From Actinomycetota bacterium (lineage in GTDB: Bacteria; Actinomycetota; Humimicrobiia; Humimicrobiales; Humimicrobiaceae), in the NCBI GenBank assembly GCA_023380915.1, contig JAMCSM010000076.1, forward strand, positions 1-7,086: 7,086 nucleotides of DNA, in the 5' to 3' direction. Every line of letters begins with the position of its first letter. The first letter of the stretch is position 1. The notes beneath the pieces are model-generated. The model was not told the DNA's origin, searched no databases, and saw only the letters and a program-made list of their open reading frames with translations. Shown piece after piece: positions 1 through 7,086 of this stretch. The translations under genes were made by a program, and so were the position numbers.

Positions 1-377
1 GGCAATTTTGAATTCTTTAAATTGACAGGATAGAAATCTATATCCTCTTCCATAAATTTTTTTTGTAGATTCTCATTTGAAATAAATTCTGGAATATCAA
101 CTACATAAACTTTATAGCCAATTTTCGATAAGCTAATACCTGTAATACCAAAATAAGTTCCAACTTCTAAAATCCTGACATTTTTTGCTGGTCTTATTAA
201 ATTTACTATGTCCGAAATTCCAAAAATAAATCTATTTATAGAATTACTTATATATTGAGATTCATGCAAAAGATTATTGGCATTGAAAAAATCAATTGGC
301 AAATTCTTATATTGCTCAACGACCTCATTTACAATTTTTTTTATTAATTTCTTGTTTATCTCTTCAAATAACTCCAT
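1..377 (-). CDS. SAM-dependent methyltransferase, N-terminal part (runs off the left edge)
   Basis: Hand translation of the minus strand from the ATG at 377-375 stays open for 125 codons to the window edge, so the C-terminus is missing. Residues 69-80 read ILEVGTYFGITG, the glycine-rich motif I of class I (Rossmann-fold) SAM methyltransferases, and an acidic residue (D94 in VVDIPEF) sits where the second strand normally binds the SAM ribose. The roughly 65 residues before motif I look helical. A GGGG stretch (388-385) lies 7 nt upstream of the ATG and may act as a weak ribosome binding site. The gene follows wzt after 29 nt on the same strand, so it is probably the next gene of that operon. 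By context it could methylate a glycan or nucleotide sugar, perhaps capping the chain that Wzt recognises. Substrate and position of methylation cannot be read from the visible part. Its composition (about 25% G+C) is lower than that of wzm and fcl. Confidence 0.8.
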   Translation of the reverse strand, partial: MELFEEINKKLIKKIVNEVVEQYKNLPIDFFNANNLLHESQYISNSINRFIFGISDIVNLIRPAKNVRILEVGTYFGITGISLSKIGYKVYVVDIPEFISNENLQKKFMEEDIDFYPVNLKNSKL

Positions 378-406
378 ATAATATCCCCAAAAACTATTCT
401 AATAAA

Positions 407-1648
407 TTATTCTAAATACCAATTCAAAATTGGGAAAAAATATCCCTGAATATTTTCTATATATGGCATACCCTCTACTTTATCCATTCTGACTTCAAAC
501 CCTATTATATACTCATAACCGTCCACTCCCAAAATGTTATGAAGGGTGGCATCGATATTAATATAATAATTTCCCATTCCAAGTAAAAACGGTGGAATTT
601 CACAGATAATCGAATATTTACCTTTATTAATTTTATATTTTTGATAAATAAATATTGGAAAAGTAAAGGCTATTTCTCCAAACTTTAAAAAATACAATTG
701 AATTTTCATTTGAGAATGTGGTTCATTTACTAAAAAATCAATTTTTATTTTAATTTTTTCACTATTGAAAAAGTTATTTTTTAACCTACTATCAGAATCC
801 AGAACAGATACTGATAAAATATCAAAATATTTAGTGTTGGTAATATTTTTTTTATTTTCCCAAAAGGCAGATTCAGTTGTGGTATTAAACTCATATCTTG
901 TTATGACTTTATCAATTTCTCCGGTACATTTCAATTGGCCCTTTTCTAGAAGAATTCCTTTGTTACATAACCCTTTTATAATTGCCATATTATGACTTAC
1001 AAATAATACCGTTCTGCCTTCCTTTGATGATACATCATCCATTTTGCCAAGACACTTCTTTTGAAATTGTGAATCACCTACTGCAAGCACTTCATCTACA
1101 ATTAATATTTCAGAATCCAAATGAGCAGCAACTGCGAAAGCCAGTCTTACATACATTCCTGAAGAATACCTTTTTACAGGAGTATCGATGAACTTTTCAA
1201 CCTCTGCGAAATCAACTATATCATTAAATTTCCTCTTTATTTCCGTCCTGGCCATACCTAAAATTGCTCCATAAAAAAATATGTTTTCTCTACCAGTGAG
1301 TTCGGGATGGAAGCCTGTTCCAACTTCCAATAGGCTTGAGACTCTTCCTTTAATTTTTATGATCCCTTCTGAAGGTTCAGTCACCCTGCTGAGTAATTTA
1401 AGGATGGTTGTTTTACCTGCACCATTTCTGCCTATTATACCAACCCTTTCACCCTGGTTTATAGTAAATGATACCTTTCTTAATGCCCAGAATTCCTCAC
1501 GTTTAGGTAAAGGAATGCGTTTTTTAATGAGTTTCTTCGCTCCTTCCGAAATCACATCTCTCAGTGCAGTGTAGCTATCCTGTACACCCTGGTGAGATAT
1601 TATGTATTTCTTTCCTAAGTTTTGTACATCTATTACAATGTTTTCCAT
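407..1648 (-). CDS. wzt: Polysaccharide ABC exporter ATP-binding protein with C-terminal glycan-recognition domain (Wzt type)
   Basis: This is the cytoplasmic ATPase that powers export of lipid-linked polysaccharide through Wzm. In the 413 residues the Walker A motif is GRNGAGKT (73-80), the family-typical stretch LLEVGTGFHPELTGRENI is at 106-123, the ABC signature is YSSGM (161-165), Walker B is ILIVDE (181-186) and the switch histidine is H219 in FVSHN. The extended segment before the Walker A strand is usual in the Wzt/KpsT/TagH group. Residues from about 265 to 413 form an extra beta-rich domain matching the Wzt_C style (an FNSEKIKIKIDF strand, then IPPFLLGMGNYYINI). In E. coli O8/O9a this domain binds the chemically capped chain end before export; that role is inferred here. 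The start lies 3 nt after the wzm stop and has no Shine-Dalgarno site (A/T-rich leader), suggesting translational coupling. The C-terminal part is clearly more AT-rich than the ATPase part, a hint of domain exchange. Confidence 0.95.
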   Translation of the reverse strand: MENIVIDVQNLGKKYIISHQGVQDSYTALRDVISEGAKKLIKKRIPLPKREEFWALRKVSFTINQGERVGIIGRNGAGKTTILKLLSRVTEPSEGIIKIKGRVSSLLEVGTGFHPELTGRENIFFYGAILGMARTEIKRKFNDIVDFAEVEKFIDTPVKRYSSGMYVRLAFAVAAHLDSEILIVDEVLAVGDSQFQKKCLGKMDDVSSKEGRTVLFVSHNMAIIKGLCNKGILLEKGQLKCTGEIDKVITRYEFNTTTESAFWENKKNITNTKYFDILSVSVLDSDSRLKNNFFNSEKIKIKIDFLVNEPHSQMKIQLYFLKFGEIAFTFPIFIYQKYKINKGKYSIICEIPPFLLGMGNYYINIDATLHNILGVDGYEYIIGFEVRMDKVEGMPYIENIQGYFFPILNWYLE

Positions 1649-1651
1649 ATT

Positions 1652-2485
1652 TTATATTTTGTCAGCAAAAGTCTTTTCTGTTTTTCTGAAATACAGAATT
1701 CCAACAATAAAAATAACAATAGTAAGTACGATAGAAATAATGAATCCAATCATATAAAAGCTGACGCCCTTTCCGATAATACACCATCTGAACCCATCTA
1801 TAACACCAACCATTGGATTAATTGAATAAATCATTCTCCATCTTGCAGGCACAACATCACTGGAGAACCCAACTGGAGAAATATACATTCCAAACTGTAT
1901 GATAAATGGCACTATATATCTGAAATCACGGTATTTCACATTCAGGGCTGATATTAAAAATCCTGTACCCAATGAAAAAACAATCGCAAGCAATAAAAAT
2001 AACGGCATGAATACTATCTTCCAGTCCGGAACAAATCTGTACCAGAACATTAAAACACCCATTATGACAAATGATATCAGGAAATCTATAAGCGCTACTA
2101 TTATTGAGCTTGCAGGCATAATCATTCGTGGAAAATAAATCTTTGATATCATGTTGGAATTTAAAATTAAGCTGTTGCTTGAATCTGCCAGAGCATTTGA
2201 GAAAAACTGCCACGGAAGGAGTGCCGTAAATACAAGTATGGGATAAGGGGCATTCCCGGACGGCAGTTTTGCCAGTCTTCCAAAGACTATTGTAAATACT
2301 ATCATGGTAAGTATCGGACGGATTACAGACCATGCTACACCAATTACGGTCTGTTTATACCTTACCAGGATATCCCGCCATGATAGAAAATAAAATAATT
2401 CTCTGTAACGCCAGAGATCTCTAAAATAGTGCCTTTCCGCTTTGCCGGCTTCTATAATTAAAAATTCTTTCTCACTAATTGACAT
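1652..2485 (-). CDS. wzm: Polysaccharide ABC exporter permease (Wzm type, ABC-2 family)
   Basis: This inner-membrane half of the exporter forms the channel for lipid-linked glycan with the ATPase encoded immediately downstream. The 277 residues show the ABC-2 polysaccharide permease layout: an amphipathic N-terminal interface segment (LFYFLSWRDILVRYKQT, about 30-46), then about six hydrophobic segments near 47-69, 82-100, 127-149, 156-180, 190-205 and 242-266. Family motifs are SKIYFPR (114-120), NVKYRDF (182-188) in the cytoplasmic loop, SPVGFSS (203-209), NPMVG (223-227) and the C-terminal FRKTEKTFADKI. The length is normal for Wzm, TagG and KpsM relatives. The ATG at 2485 is preceded by only a distant AGG (2501-2499, 13 nt away). 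The gene sits 128 nt downstream of the fcl-like gene and 3 nt upstream of wzt. KpsM (capsule) and TagG (teichoic acid) are alternatives, but the long Wzt C-terminal domain and the nearby ligase favour an O-antigen-type exporter. Confidence 0.95.
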   Translation of the reverse strand: MSISEKEFLIIEAGKAERHYFRDLWRYRELFYFLSWRDILVRYKQTVIGVAWSVIRPILTMIVFTIVFGRLAKLPSGNAPYPILVFTALLPWQFFSNALADSSNSLILNSNMISKIYFPRMIMPASSIIVALIDFLISFVIMGVLMFWYRFVPDWKIVFMPLFLLLAIVFSLGTGFLISALNVKYRDFRYIVPFIIQFGMYISPVGFSSDVVPARWRMIYSINPMVGVIDGFRWCIIGKGVSFYMIGFIISIVLTIVIFIVGILYFRKTEKTFADKI

Positions 2486-2613
2486 TTTTCTATATTAACC
2501 TAAATAAATTTAATTTTTTGAAGATTCTGTCGGAAAAATTGCAATAGAACATAATTTTATTAAAAAAGCAAGTTTGTAGTTTTCCCCATTTGCAATAAAT
2601 TTTGTGAAGTAAA
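2486..2613. other. Intergenic gap between fcl-like gene and wzm
   Basis: This 128-nt AT-rich gap is the longest on the minus strand between consecutive genes of the same direction. On the minus strand a T6 run (TTGCTTTTTT) follows a poor 4-bp GCAA/TTGC stem with a large loop, which is too weak to call a terminator. No good -35/-10 pair was found, so read-through from the fcl promoter into wzm-wzt is the simplest reading. No ORF of note was seen here. Confidence 0.4.
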
Positions 2614-3594
<981 letters not shown>

Positions 3595-3621
3595 TTACAA
3601 AGTTAAACAAAATTTAATCGT

Positions 3622-3650
3622 ATTATAAATAATTATACCCGATTTAACAA
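3622..3650 (-). promoter_or_regulatory. Putative sigma-70-type promoter for the fcl-like gene
   Basis: On the minus strand, TTGTTA (3650-3645; 4 of 6 matches to TTGACA) is followed after exactly 17 nt by a perfect TATAAT (3627-3622). Transcription would start near 3615, leaving a leader of about 55 nt before the TTG at 3561 with the GGAG site inside it. It could drive fcl and, by read-through, wzm, wzt and the methyltransferase at the left edge. A second TATAAT (3637-3632) has no partner at a useful distance. The region is very AT-rich, so chance matches are a real risk. Confidence 0.5.
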
Positions 3651-3667
3651 ATATTATATTCATTATT

Positions 3668-3698
3668 TTGAGGCTTTTATTTTTAAAAAAATTATACT
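3668..3698 (+). promoter_or_regulatory. Weak candidate promoter for the plus-strand methyltransferase
   Basis: TTGAGG (3668-3673; 4 of 6) and TATACT (3693-3698; 5 of 6) are separated by 19 nt, longer than the preferred 17. The start point would be near 3705, about 60 nt before the ATG at 3766. Some promoter must exist here because the gene diverges from its neighbour, but this particular assignment is tentative. Confidence 0.25.
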
Positions 3699-3765
3699 AT
3701 TATTACAAACGTTAGCTCGGTTATGAAATTTAAATCTTGAAACTGAATTCTGGTAAAATTCTTAA

Positions 3766-4647
3766 ATGGATTCGTTGGATAAAACAAAACTTCATGAAGC
3801 ATTTTTGTGTCCTATTTGCAATGAAAATTCAAAAATTATTGATTCGGTACCGACAATAAACCCCAATTCGGATGATAAAGTTAATTTAAGAGAATGCATT
3901 AAATGCAAGCACTGGTGGATAGATCCTATGCCAACACAAAAATACTTATCTTATTTATACAGCCTGGGATCTGAATTTGTTGTTTCACATAATTATAAGG
4001 GTAAGGAAGAGCCATCTGAAAATGAAATTAGAAAATATATTTCAAGATTCTTAGATTTATCTAAAGATATAAGTAATTTAAACTATCTGGAAATCGGAGT
4101 CGGGCCGGGATATCTATTTAATTACTTTCAAAATAATGTAAATAAATGTTACGGAGTTGAGCCCGGCGGCTGGGGGCTTAAAAATTCCAACATAGTATCT
4201 GACATAGAGTTTATTCCGAAAAATATCAAGTTCGATATAATTGTAATCCAGGATGTCTTGGAACATGTGGAAGACCCTGGAAATATGCTGAAGAAATTAA
4301 ATAATCTTGTTAATAAGGGATGTATAATCAGCTGCAATTTTCCTAATAAGGATGCTTTTATAGCAAAATACCTGAAAGGAAGATGGCGTATGGTGCGACC
4401 GATGGGCCACGTAAATTATTTTTCTTCAAAATCAATTGATTTGGTGTTTAACATAACAGGATGGAAAGTAGTTAGAAAATACAATTACTGGTCATCGAAT
4501 TCATTAACTGACAAAATAAAAAAATTTGACTGGCATTCCAGAAATCCGCTTAAACTTTCATATAGAATATGCAGAGATTTAATTTTTAAGGAATTACTGC
4601 TTGGAAGGGATCAATGGGTTGTCATTGGAACTTTCCTGCCAGGATAA
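3766..4647 (+). CDS. Class I SAM-dependent methyltransferase with N-terminal zinc ribbon
   Basis: This is the only plus-strand gene in the window, 293 residues long. The N-terminus has two Cys pairs, CPIC (C15, C18) and CIKC (C44, C47), a likely structural zinc ribbon. A Rossmann methyltransferase domain follows, with motif I LEIGVGPG (108-115), an acidic second-strand residue in GVEP (130-133) and DVLEHVEDP (163-171) as the post-motif region. The tail ends WVVIGTFLPG, consistent with the last strand of the fold. Zinc-ribbon methyltransferases of this size are common in glycan loci. Sugar C-methyltransferases of the TylCIII/NovU type share the ribbon but are about 400 residues with an extra C-terminal domain that is absent here, so O-methylation or another target is equally open. 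No convincing Shine-Dalgarno site precedes the ATG. The gene diverges from fcl, and its last 54 bp overlap the 3' end of the ligase gene on the other strand. Confidence 0.9.
   Translation: MDSLDKTKLHEAFLCPICNENSKIIDSVPTINPNSDDKVNLRECIKCKHWWIDPMPTQKYLSYLYSLGSEFVVSHNYKGKEEPSENEIRKYISRFLDLSKDISNLNYLEIGVGPGYLFNYFQNNVNKCYGVEPGGWGLKNSNIVSDIEFIPKNIKFDIIVIQDVLEHVEDPGNMLKKLNNLVNKGCIISCNFPNKDAFIAKYLKGRWRMVRPMGHVNYFSSKSIDLVFNITGWKVVRKYNYWSSNSLTDKIKKFDWHSRNPLKLSYRICRDLIFKELLLGRDQWVVIGTFLPG
4594..4647. other. Tail-to-tail 3' overlap of methyltransferase and ligase genes
   Basis: The methyltransferase stop (4645-4647, plus) lies 54 bp past the ligase stop (4594-4596, minus). The overlap encodes the last 17 methyltransferase residues on one strand and ligase residues 415-431 on the other. 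On the methyltransferase side it is the hydrophobic end of the fold; on the ligase side it is a polar tail after the last membrane segment, the more dispensable partner. Any terminator for either gene would have to lie inside the opposing gene, and I saw no convincing hairpin plus T-run. Confidence 0.85.
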
Positions 4648-5889
4648 TCCTACAGATAATGAAACAACCATTGATACCAGAATCATTACAGTTGAAGCTG
4701 AAAAATAATTTTCTGTCAGGGATAGAACAAATAAGATAACAATACTGCTTAACGCTGACAAATGTAAAATTTTCGAAAATTTATTATTTGAAGAAAAATA
4801 AGCTTTAAAAATCAATCTGAAGCAAAAGACCCAAAATAAAATTAACAAACCCAATCCAATAATGCCTGTTTCCGCCAGAAACTGGAGATAAGAATTGTGG
4901 GCGTGTGATGAAGTTGTTATGATGTGGGAACCCATATAAAAATTTATACCTCCTTCGTACCCGGTCAGATGAACTCCATCATATATATCATAAACATCAT
5001 TTATCCTTGCAAACCCAATTCCGAAAATGGGACTTTTGAGAAATAAATGCCATGCTTTACTCCATAGGTCCAATCTTATGATAGTATTGGCATCACCTTT
5101 TTCACTAAAAATATTTATAAATCTTTTATATAGACCGCTTAATATGACAAATGGCACAGACACGGCAGCCACAGCTGCAAATGCTATTATAAATTTTTTA
5201 AATGATCTGAAATACATCCAGAATACAAACACAATACCCGCAGCAAAACCTACTAAACTGCCGCGGCTTTTTGTCAATATAAGCGCTGCGGCAAGTATTA
5301 AAAACAGAAGAAAGTAAGAAATTTTTTTATTTCTGTTTCTTTCGTATAGAAAAAAGATCAGAGCAAAAATACCCGCTACTGCATAAACCGATCCTGTTGC
5401 ATTGTGAGCAAAATTAAGAGCAAGAAACATCCGCTCGGAACTTCTTATAAGTATAGAACCGTGGGTAAAGTATTCAAAAATACCAAATAACGAAAAACTT
5501 GAAAATACAAAAAAAACAAACTTAAAATAAATTTGAGATACTTCCCTGTAATCAAAAAATGGAACAGCAAGGATAAAAAATAGAATATAGCAGAAGAAAA
5601 AATTACCATCAAACTTTAAGAAAGTATAAGAAAGAAAAACTGATAGGCTTTGATTGGTAAAAAAATAACTTAAGATAAAATAAGTAAAAATAATTATAAG
5701 TATGATTAATAAATTTACATGATAGGTTGTGACCTTTTTTAGATATAAAAAGAATATAATTCCTAAAAAAATTAAAATTAAAACTGAAAATATTTCCAGA
5801 TAAGAATATATATTTGTAAGCAAAAACACTACCGGCAAAGCAATTAAAAAATATAAAATTTTTTGAGGAATTTTTGAAATTCTATCCAT
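4594..5889 (-). CDS. O-antigen ligase / polymerase family membrane protein (Wzy_C domain, WaaL-like)
   Basis: This 431-residue polytopic inner-membrane protein probably transfers exported glycan from the undecaprenyl carrier to an acceptor such as lipid A core on the periplasmic side. About 10-12 hydrophobic segments are visible, for example near 11-27, 33-50, 58-77, 97-112, 118-138, 165-182, 189-206, 233-252, 342-361, 376-392 and 396-415. Between the central and final segments is a large loop with the Wzy_C hallmarks: RLDLWSKAW (272-280), SPIFGIGF (286-293) and SSHAHNSYLQFLAETG (327-342), including H329/H331. An arginine in TKSRGSLVGF (206-215) matches a position often conserved in the family. 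Ligases and Wzy polymerases are hard to separate by sequence. No Wzx flippase is visible and an ABC exporter is, which favours ligase. The gene starts 32 nt after the GT4 gene, with at best a poor AAGA site upstream. Its C-terminal 17 residues overlap the opposing methyltransferase gene. Confidence 0.88.
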   Translation of the reverse strand: MDRISKIPQKILYFLIALPVVFLLTNIYSYLEIFSVLILIFLGIIFFLYLKKVTTYHVNLLIILIIIFTYFILSYFFTNQSLSVFLSYTFLKFDGNFFFCYILFFILAVPFFDYREVSQIYFKFVFFVFSSFSLFGIFEYFTHGSILIRSSERMFLALNFAHNATGSVYAVAGIFALIFFLYERNRNKKISYFLLFLILAAALILTKSRGSLVGFAAGIVFVFWMYFRSFKKFIIAFAAVAAVSVPFVILSGLYKRFINIFSEKGDANTIIRLDLWSKAWHLFLKSPIFGIGFARINDVYDIYDGVHLTGYEGGINFYMGSHIITTSSHAHNSYLQFLAETGIIGLGLLILFWVFCFRLIFKAYFSSNNKFSKILHLSALSSIVILFVLSLTENYFSASTVMILVSMVVSLSVGLSWQESSNDNPLIPSKQ

Positions 5890-5921
5890 TTCTTAAATAA
5901 AAACTGTACTAATAATAAATA

Positions 5922-7040
5922 CTAGCCCGCCTGGCCAATTTTCTTAAAATCATCATATTTTTCCAATATCAAATTTTTAATATTGGTTTTAAAAATTTCC
6001 GTATCAAATTTCAAAGCATTTTTTCTAATAATCTCAGGATTAAATTTGTTTTCAAATTCAAAAAACCTTTTAATGGCATCGGTTAAGGAAACGATGGAAT
6101 TATCTTTGAAAAATAATCCTGTTACTCCATCTACGACTGTTTCCAATGCTCCACCACCGGCAAAAGCAATTACAGGCCGACCCGATGCCTGAGCTTCGAG
6201 CGGAGCAATGCCAAAATCTTCAACACCCGGGAAAATAAAAGCCTTGCATTCGCTATAGAGTTTTATCAACTCATTTTCACTTACCTTTCCAAGAAATTCT
6301 ACTCTATCGCTTTTAACCAGATCCTCAAGTGATTTTCTGTATGGTCCAGTACCTACTATTTTAAGATTTAGTTTCAGCATATTAAAAACCTTAATTACAA
6401 GATCAATATTTTTATAAGAATTAAGCCTGGAAACTATTAAAAAATAATCTTTTATATCTTCAGATATTTTAAATTGAGTGACATTTACCGGAGGGTAAAC
6501 ATATTCAGCTTCAACATTATAAACTCTTTTTATTCTATCTCTTATATTTTTTGAAATTGCAATGTAGAGATCTACTCTGCCAATTGTCTTTAAATCCCAT
6601 TTCTTTAATTTTTTAATCATCAAGGGAAGAAAAAAGGAAGGAATTTTGCCAAAGTTTTCCTTCTTAACATAATTCTCATAATCCCAAACAAATCTCATCG
6701 GAGTGTAACAATAACACACATGATATGCGCCGCTGCCTTTAACTGCACCTTTTGCAAATGCACTGCTGCTGCTGATAACCAAGTCATATTCTTTTAAATT
6801 AAAGCTCTCTATTGCCCGGGAGTAAAAAAGCAGATATTTCTTAAAATGTTTGTTTAAAAGAGGGAACTTCTGCATATATGAAGTTCTTATATCCATTTTT
6901 CGAAAGCTTTCGGGCATATTATCTTTCAGGTATATGCTTGTATATATTGGAGCTTTGGGGAATATCTCGTGTAAGACTTCTACTACCCTTTCCGCACCAC
7001 CATACTGGTTTAAATAATCATGGATTATGGTTATTTTCAT
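5922..7040 (-). CDS. GT4 family glycosyltransferase (WbaZ-like, probably mannosyl- or related sugar transfer)
   Basis: This cytoplasmic GT-B fold enzyme of 372 residues adds a sugar from a nucleotide donor to the growing lipid-linked glycan. The N-terminal half has GGAERVV (14-20), AFAKGAVK (94-101) and YCYTPMRFVWD (110-120), an arrangement recognised in WbaZ-type transferases. The C-terminal half carries SRLNSYKNIDL (204-214), VGTGP (229-233) and EDFGIAPLE (274-282), with E274 and E282 forming the EX7E retaining-GT4 motif, followed by the GGGALETV turn (295-302). There is no signal peptide or membrane segment, and the length is typical. The ATG at 7040 follows an AAG-containing leader with no strong Shine-Dalgarno site. 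The ligase gene follows 32 nt downstream, so the two are probably cotranscribed. Donor sugar and linkage are not determined by sequence; a GDP-sugar donor would fit the nearby fcl-like gene. Confidence 0.92.
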   Translation of the reverse strand: MKITIIHDYLNQYGGAERVVEVLHEIFPKAPIYTSIYLKDNMPESFRKMDIRTSYMQKFPLLNKHFKKYLLFYSRAIESFNLKEYDLVISSSSAFAKGAVKGSGAYHVCYCYTPMRFVWDYENYVKKENFGKIPSFFLPLMIKKLKKWDLKTIGRVDLYIAISKNIRDRIKRVYNVEAEYVYPPVNVTQFKISEDIKDYFLIVSRLNSYKNIDLVIKVFNMLKLNLKIVGTGPYRKSLEDLVKSDRVEFLGKVSENELIKLYSECKAFIFPGVEDFGIAPLEAQASGRPVIAFAGGGALETVVDGVTGLFFKDNSIVSLTDAIKRFFEFENKFNPEIIRKNALKFDTEIFKTNIKNLILEKYDDFKKIGQAG

Positions 7041-7086
7041 AAATTCTTATTTTGATTATTTTTTTACCGGCCTAAAATAATTGGCT
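7041..7086 (-). other. Leader of the GT4 gene at the right edge
   Basis: This is 46 nt of AT-rich sequence upstream of the GT4 start. All three minus-strand frames close within it, so any upstream gene in the same direction must end here or beyond the edge. Short in-frame tails are possible, but none is recognisable. No promoter was identified. Confidence 0.3.

Noticed and set aside
765..1574. Several plus-strand open frames of 69-97 codons opposite wzt
   Set aside because: They are antisense shadows of the strongly supported Wzt coding sequence, with no family motifs or ribosome binding sites.
1926..2333. 135-codon open frame on the minus strand inside wzm
   Set aside because: It lies in another frame of a gene with clear ABC-2 permease motifs. 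The translation is rich in scattered Cys and His, has no domain features and no start signal.
2530..2600. Possible promoter or terminator between fcl and wzm
   Set aside because: TTGCTT with TCTATT at 17 nt matches the consensus poorly, and the GCAA/TTGC stem before the T6 run is only 4 bp with a large loop.
3598..3605. TAACTTTG on the minus strand, resembling the Bacteroidota -7 promoter element
   Set aside because: No TTTG-type -33 element is found at the expected spacing, and an 8-mer with two free positions is expected by chance in such AT-rich sequence.
4149..4337. 62-codon minus-strand open frame inside the plus-strand methyltransferase
   Set aside because: It is the shadow of the motif I to post-I region of a well-supported methyltransferase and has no features of its own.
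4632..4649. Small adjacent palindromes TCCTGCCAGGA and GGATAATCC at the convergent gene ends
   Set aside because: The loops are about one base and no T-run follows, so they cannot form an intrinsic terminator. They are too short to call operator sites.
5027..5317. 96-codon plus-strand open frame opposite the ligase gene
   Set aside because: It is the antisense of hydrophobic segments and shows no motif. The minus-strand Wzy_C reading explains the region.

Overview
This window is an AT-rich stretch (roughly 30% G+C by eye) of a cell-surface polysaccharide (O-antigen-type) biosynthesis and export locus from an unidentified bacterium. An ABC-2 polysaccharide exporter whose ATPase carries a glycan-binding-type C-terminal domain, together with a Wzy_C/WaaL-type membrane protein, fits a diderm (Gram-negative) cell that exports finished glycan chains and ligates them to a lipid carrier. 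Protein families alone do not fix the phylum. Most genes lack strong Shine-Dalgarno sites. There is no rRNA, tRNA, CRISPR array, integrase or insertion sequence in the window.

Layout, in the direction of minus-strand transcription (high to low coordinates): a GT4 glycosyltransferase (7040-5922); a polytopic O-antigen ligase/polymerase-family protein (5889-4594); then a gap in the minus-strand series filled by a plus-strand gene, a zinc-ribbon SAM methyltransferase (3766-4647). The minus-strand series resumes with a GDP-L-fucose synthase-like epimerase/reductase (3561-2614, TTG start), the ABC permease wzm (2485-1652), the ABC ATPase wzt (1648-407) and the N-terminal part of a second SAM methyltransferase (377 to the left edge). 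The methyltransferase at 3766-4647 diverges from the fcl-like gene across a promoter-bearing gap and converges on the ligase gene with a 54-bp 3' overlap.

How the genes could work together (inference from families): the epimerase/reductase makes a nucleotide-deoxysugar precursor (probably GDP-L-fucose or a relative, although no GDP-mannose 4,6-dehydratase is in view). The GT4 enzyme adds sugars to the growing lipid-linked chain in the cytoplasm. One or both methyltransferases decorate or cap the chain. Wzm/Wzt exports it, with the Wzt C-terminal domain probably reading a terminal modification. The Wzy_C protein transfers the chain to its acceptor on the periplasmic side.

The points most worth a second look are: the very AT-rich pairing of the Wzt C-terminal domain with the adjacent methyltransferase, against a more G+C-rich ATPase domain; the opposite-strand methyltransferase wedged between ligase and fcl genes; and the fcl-like gene's likely true TTG start with its own promoter. 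Nothing here is clearly a previously undescribed system. It reads as an accessory glycan locus with signs of mosaic assembly.
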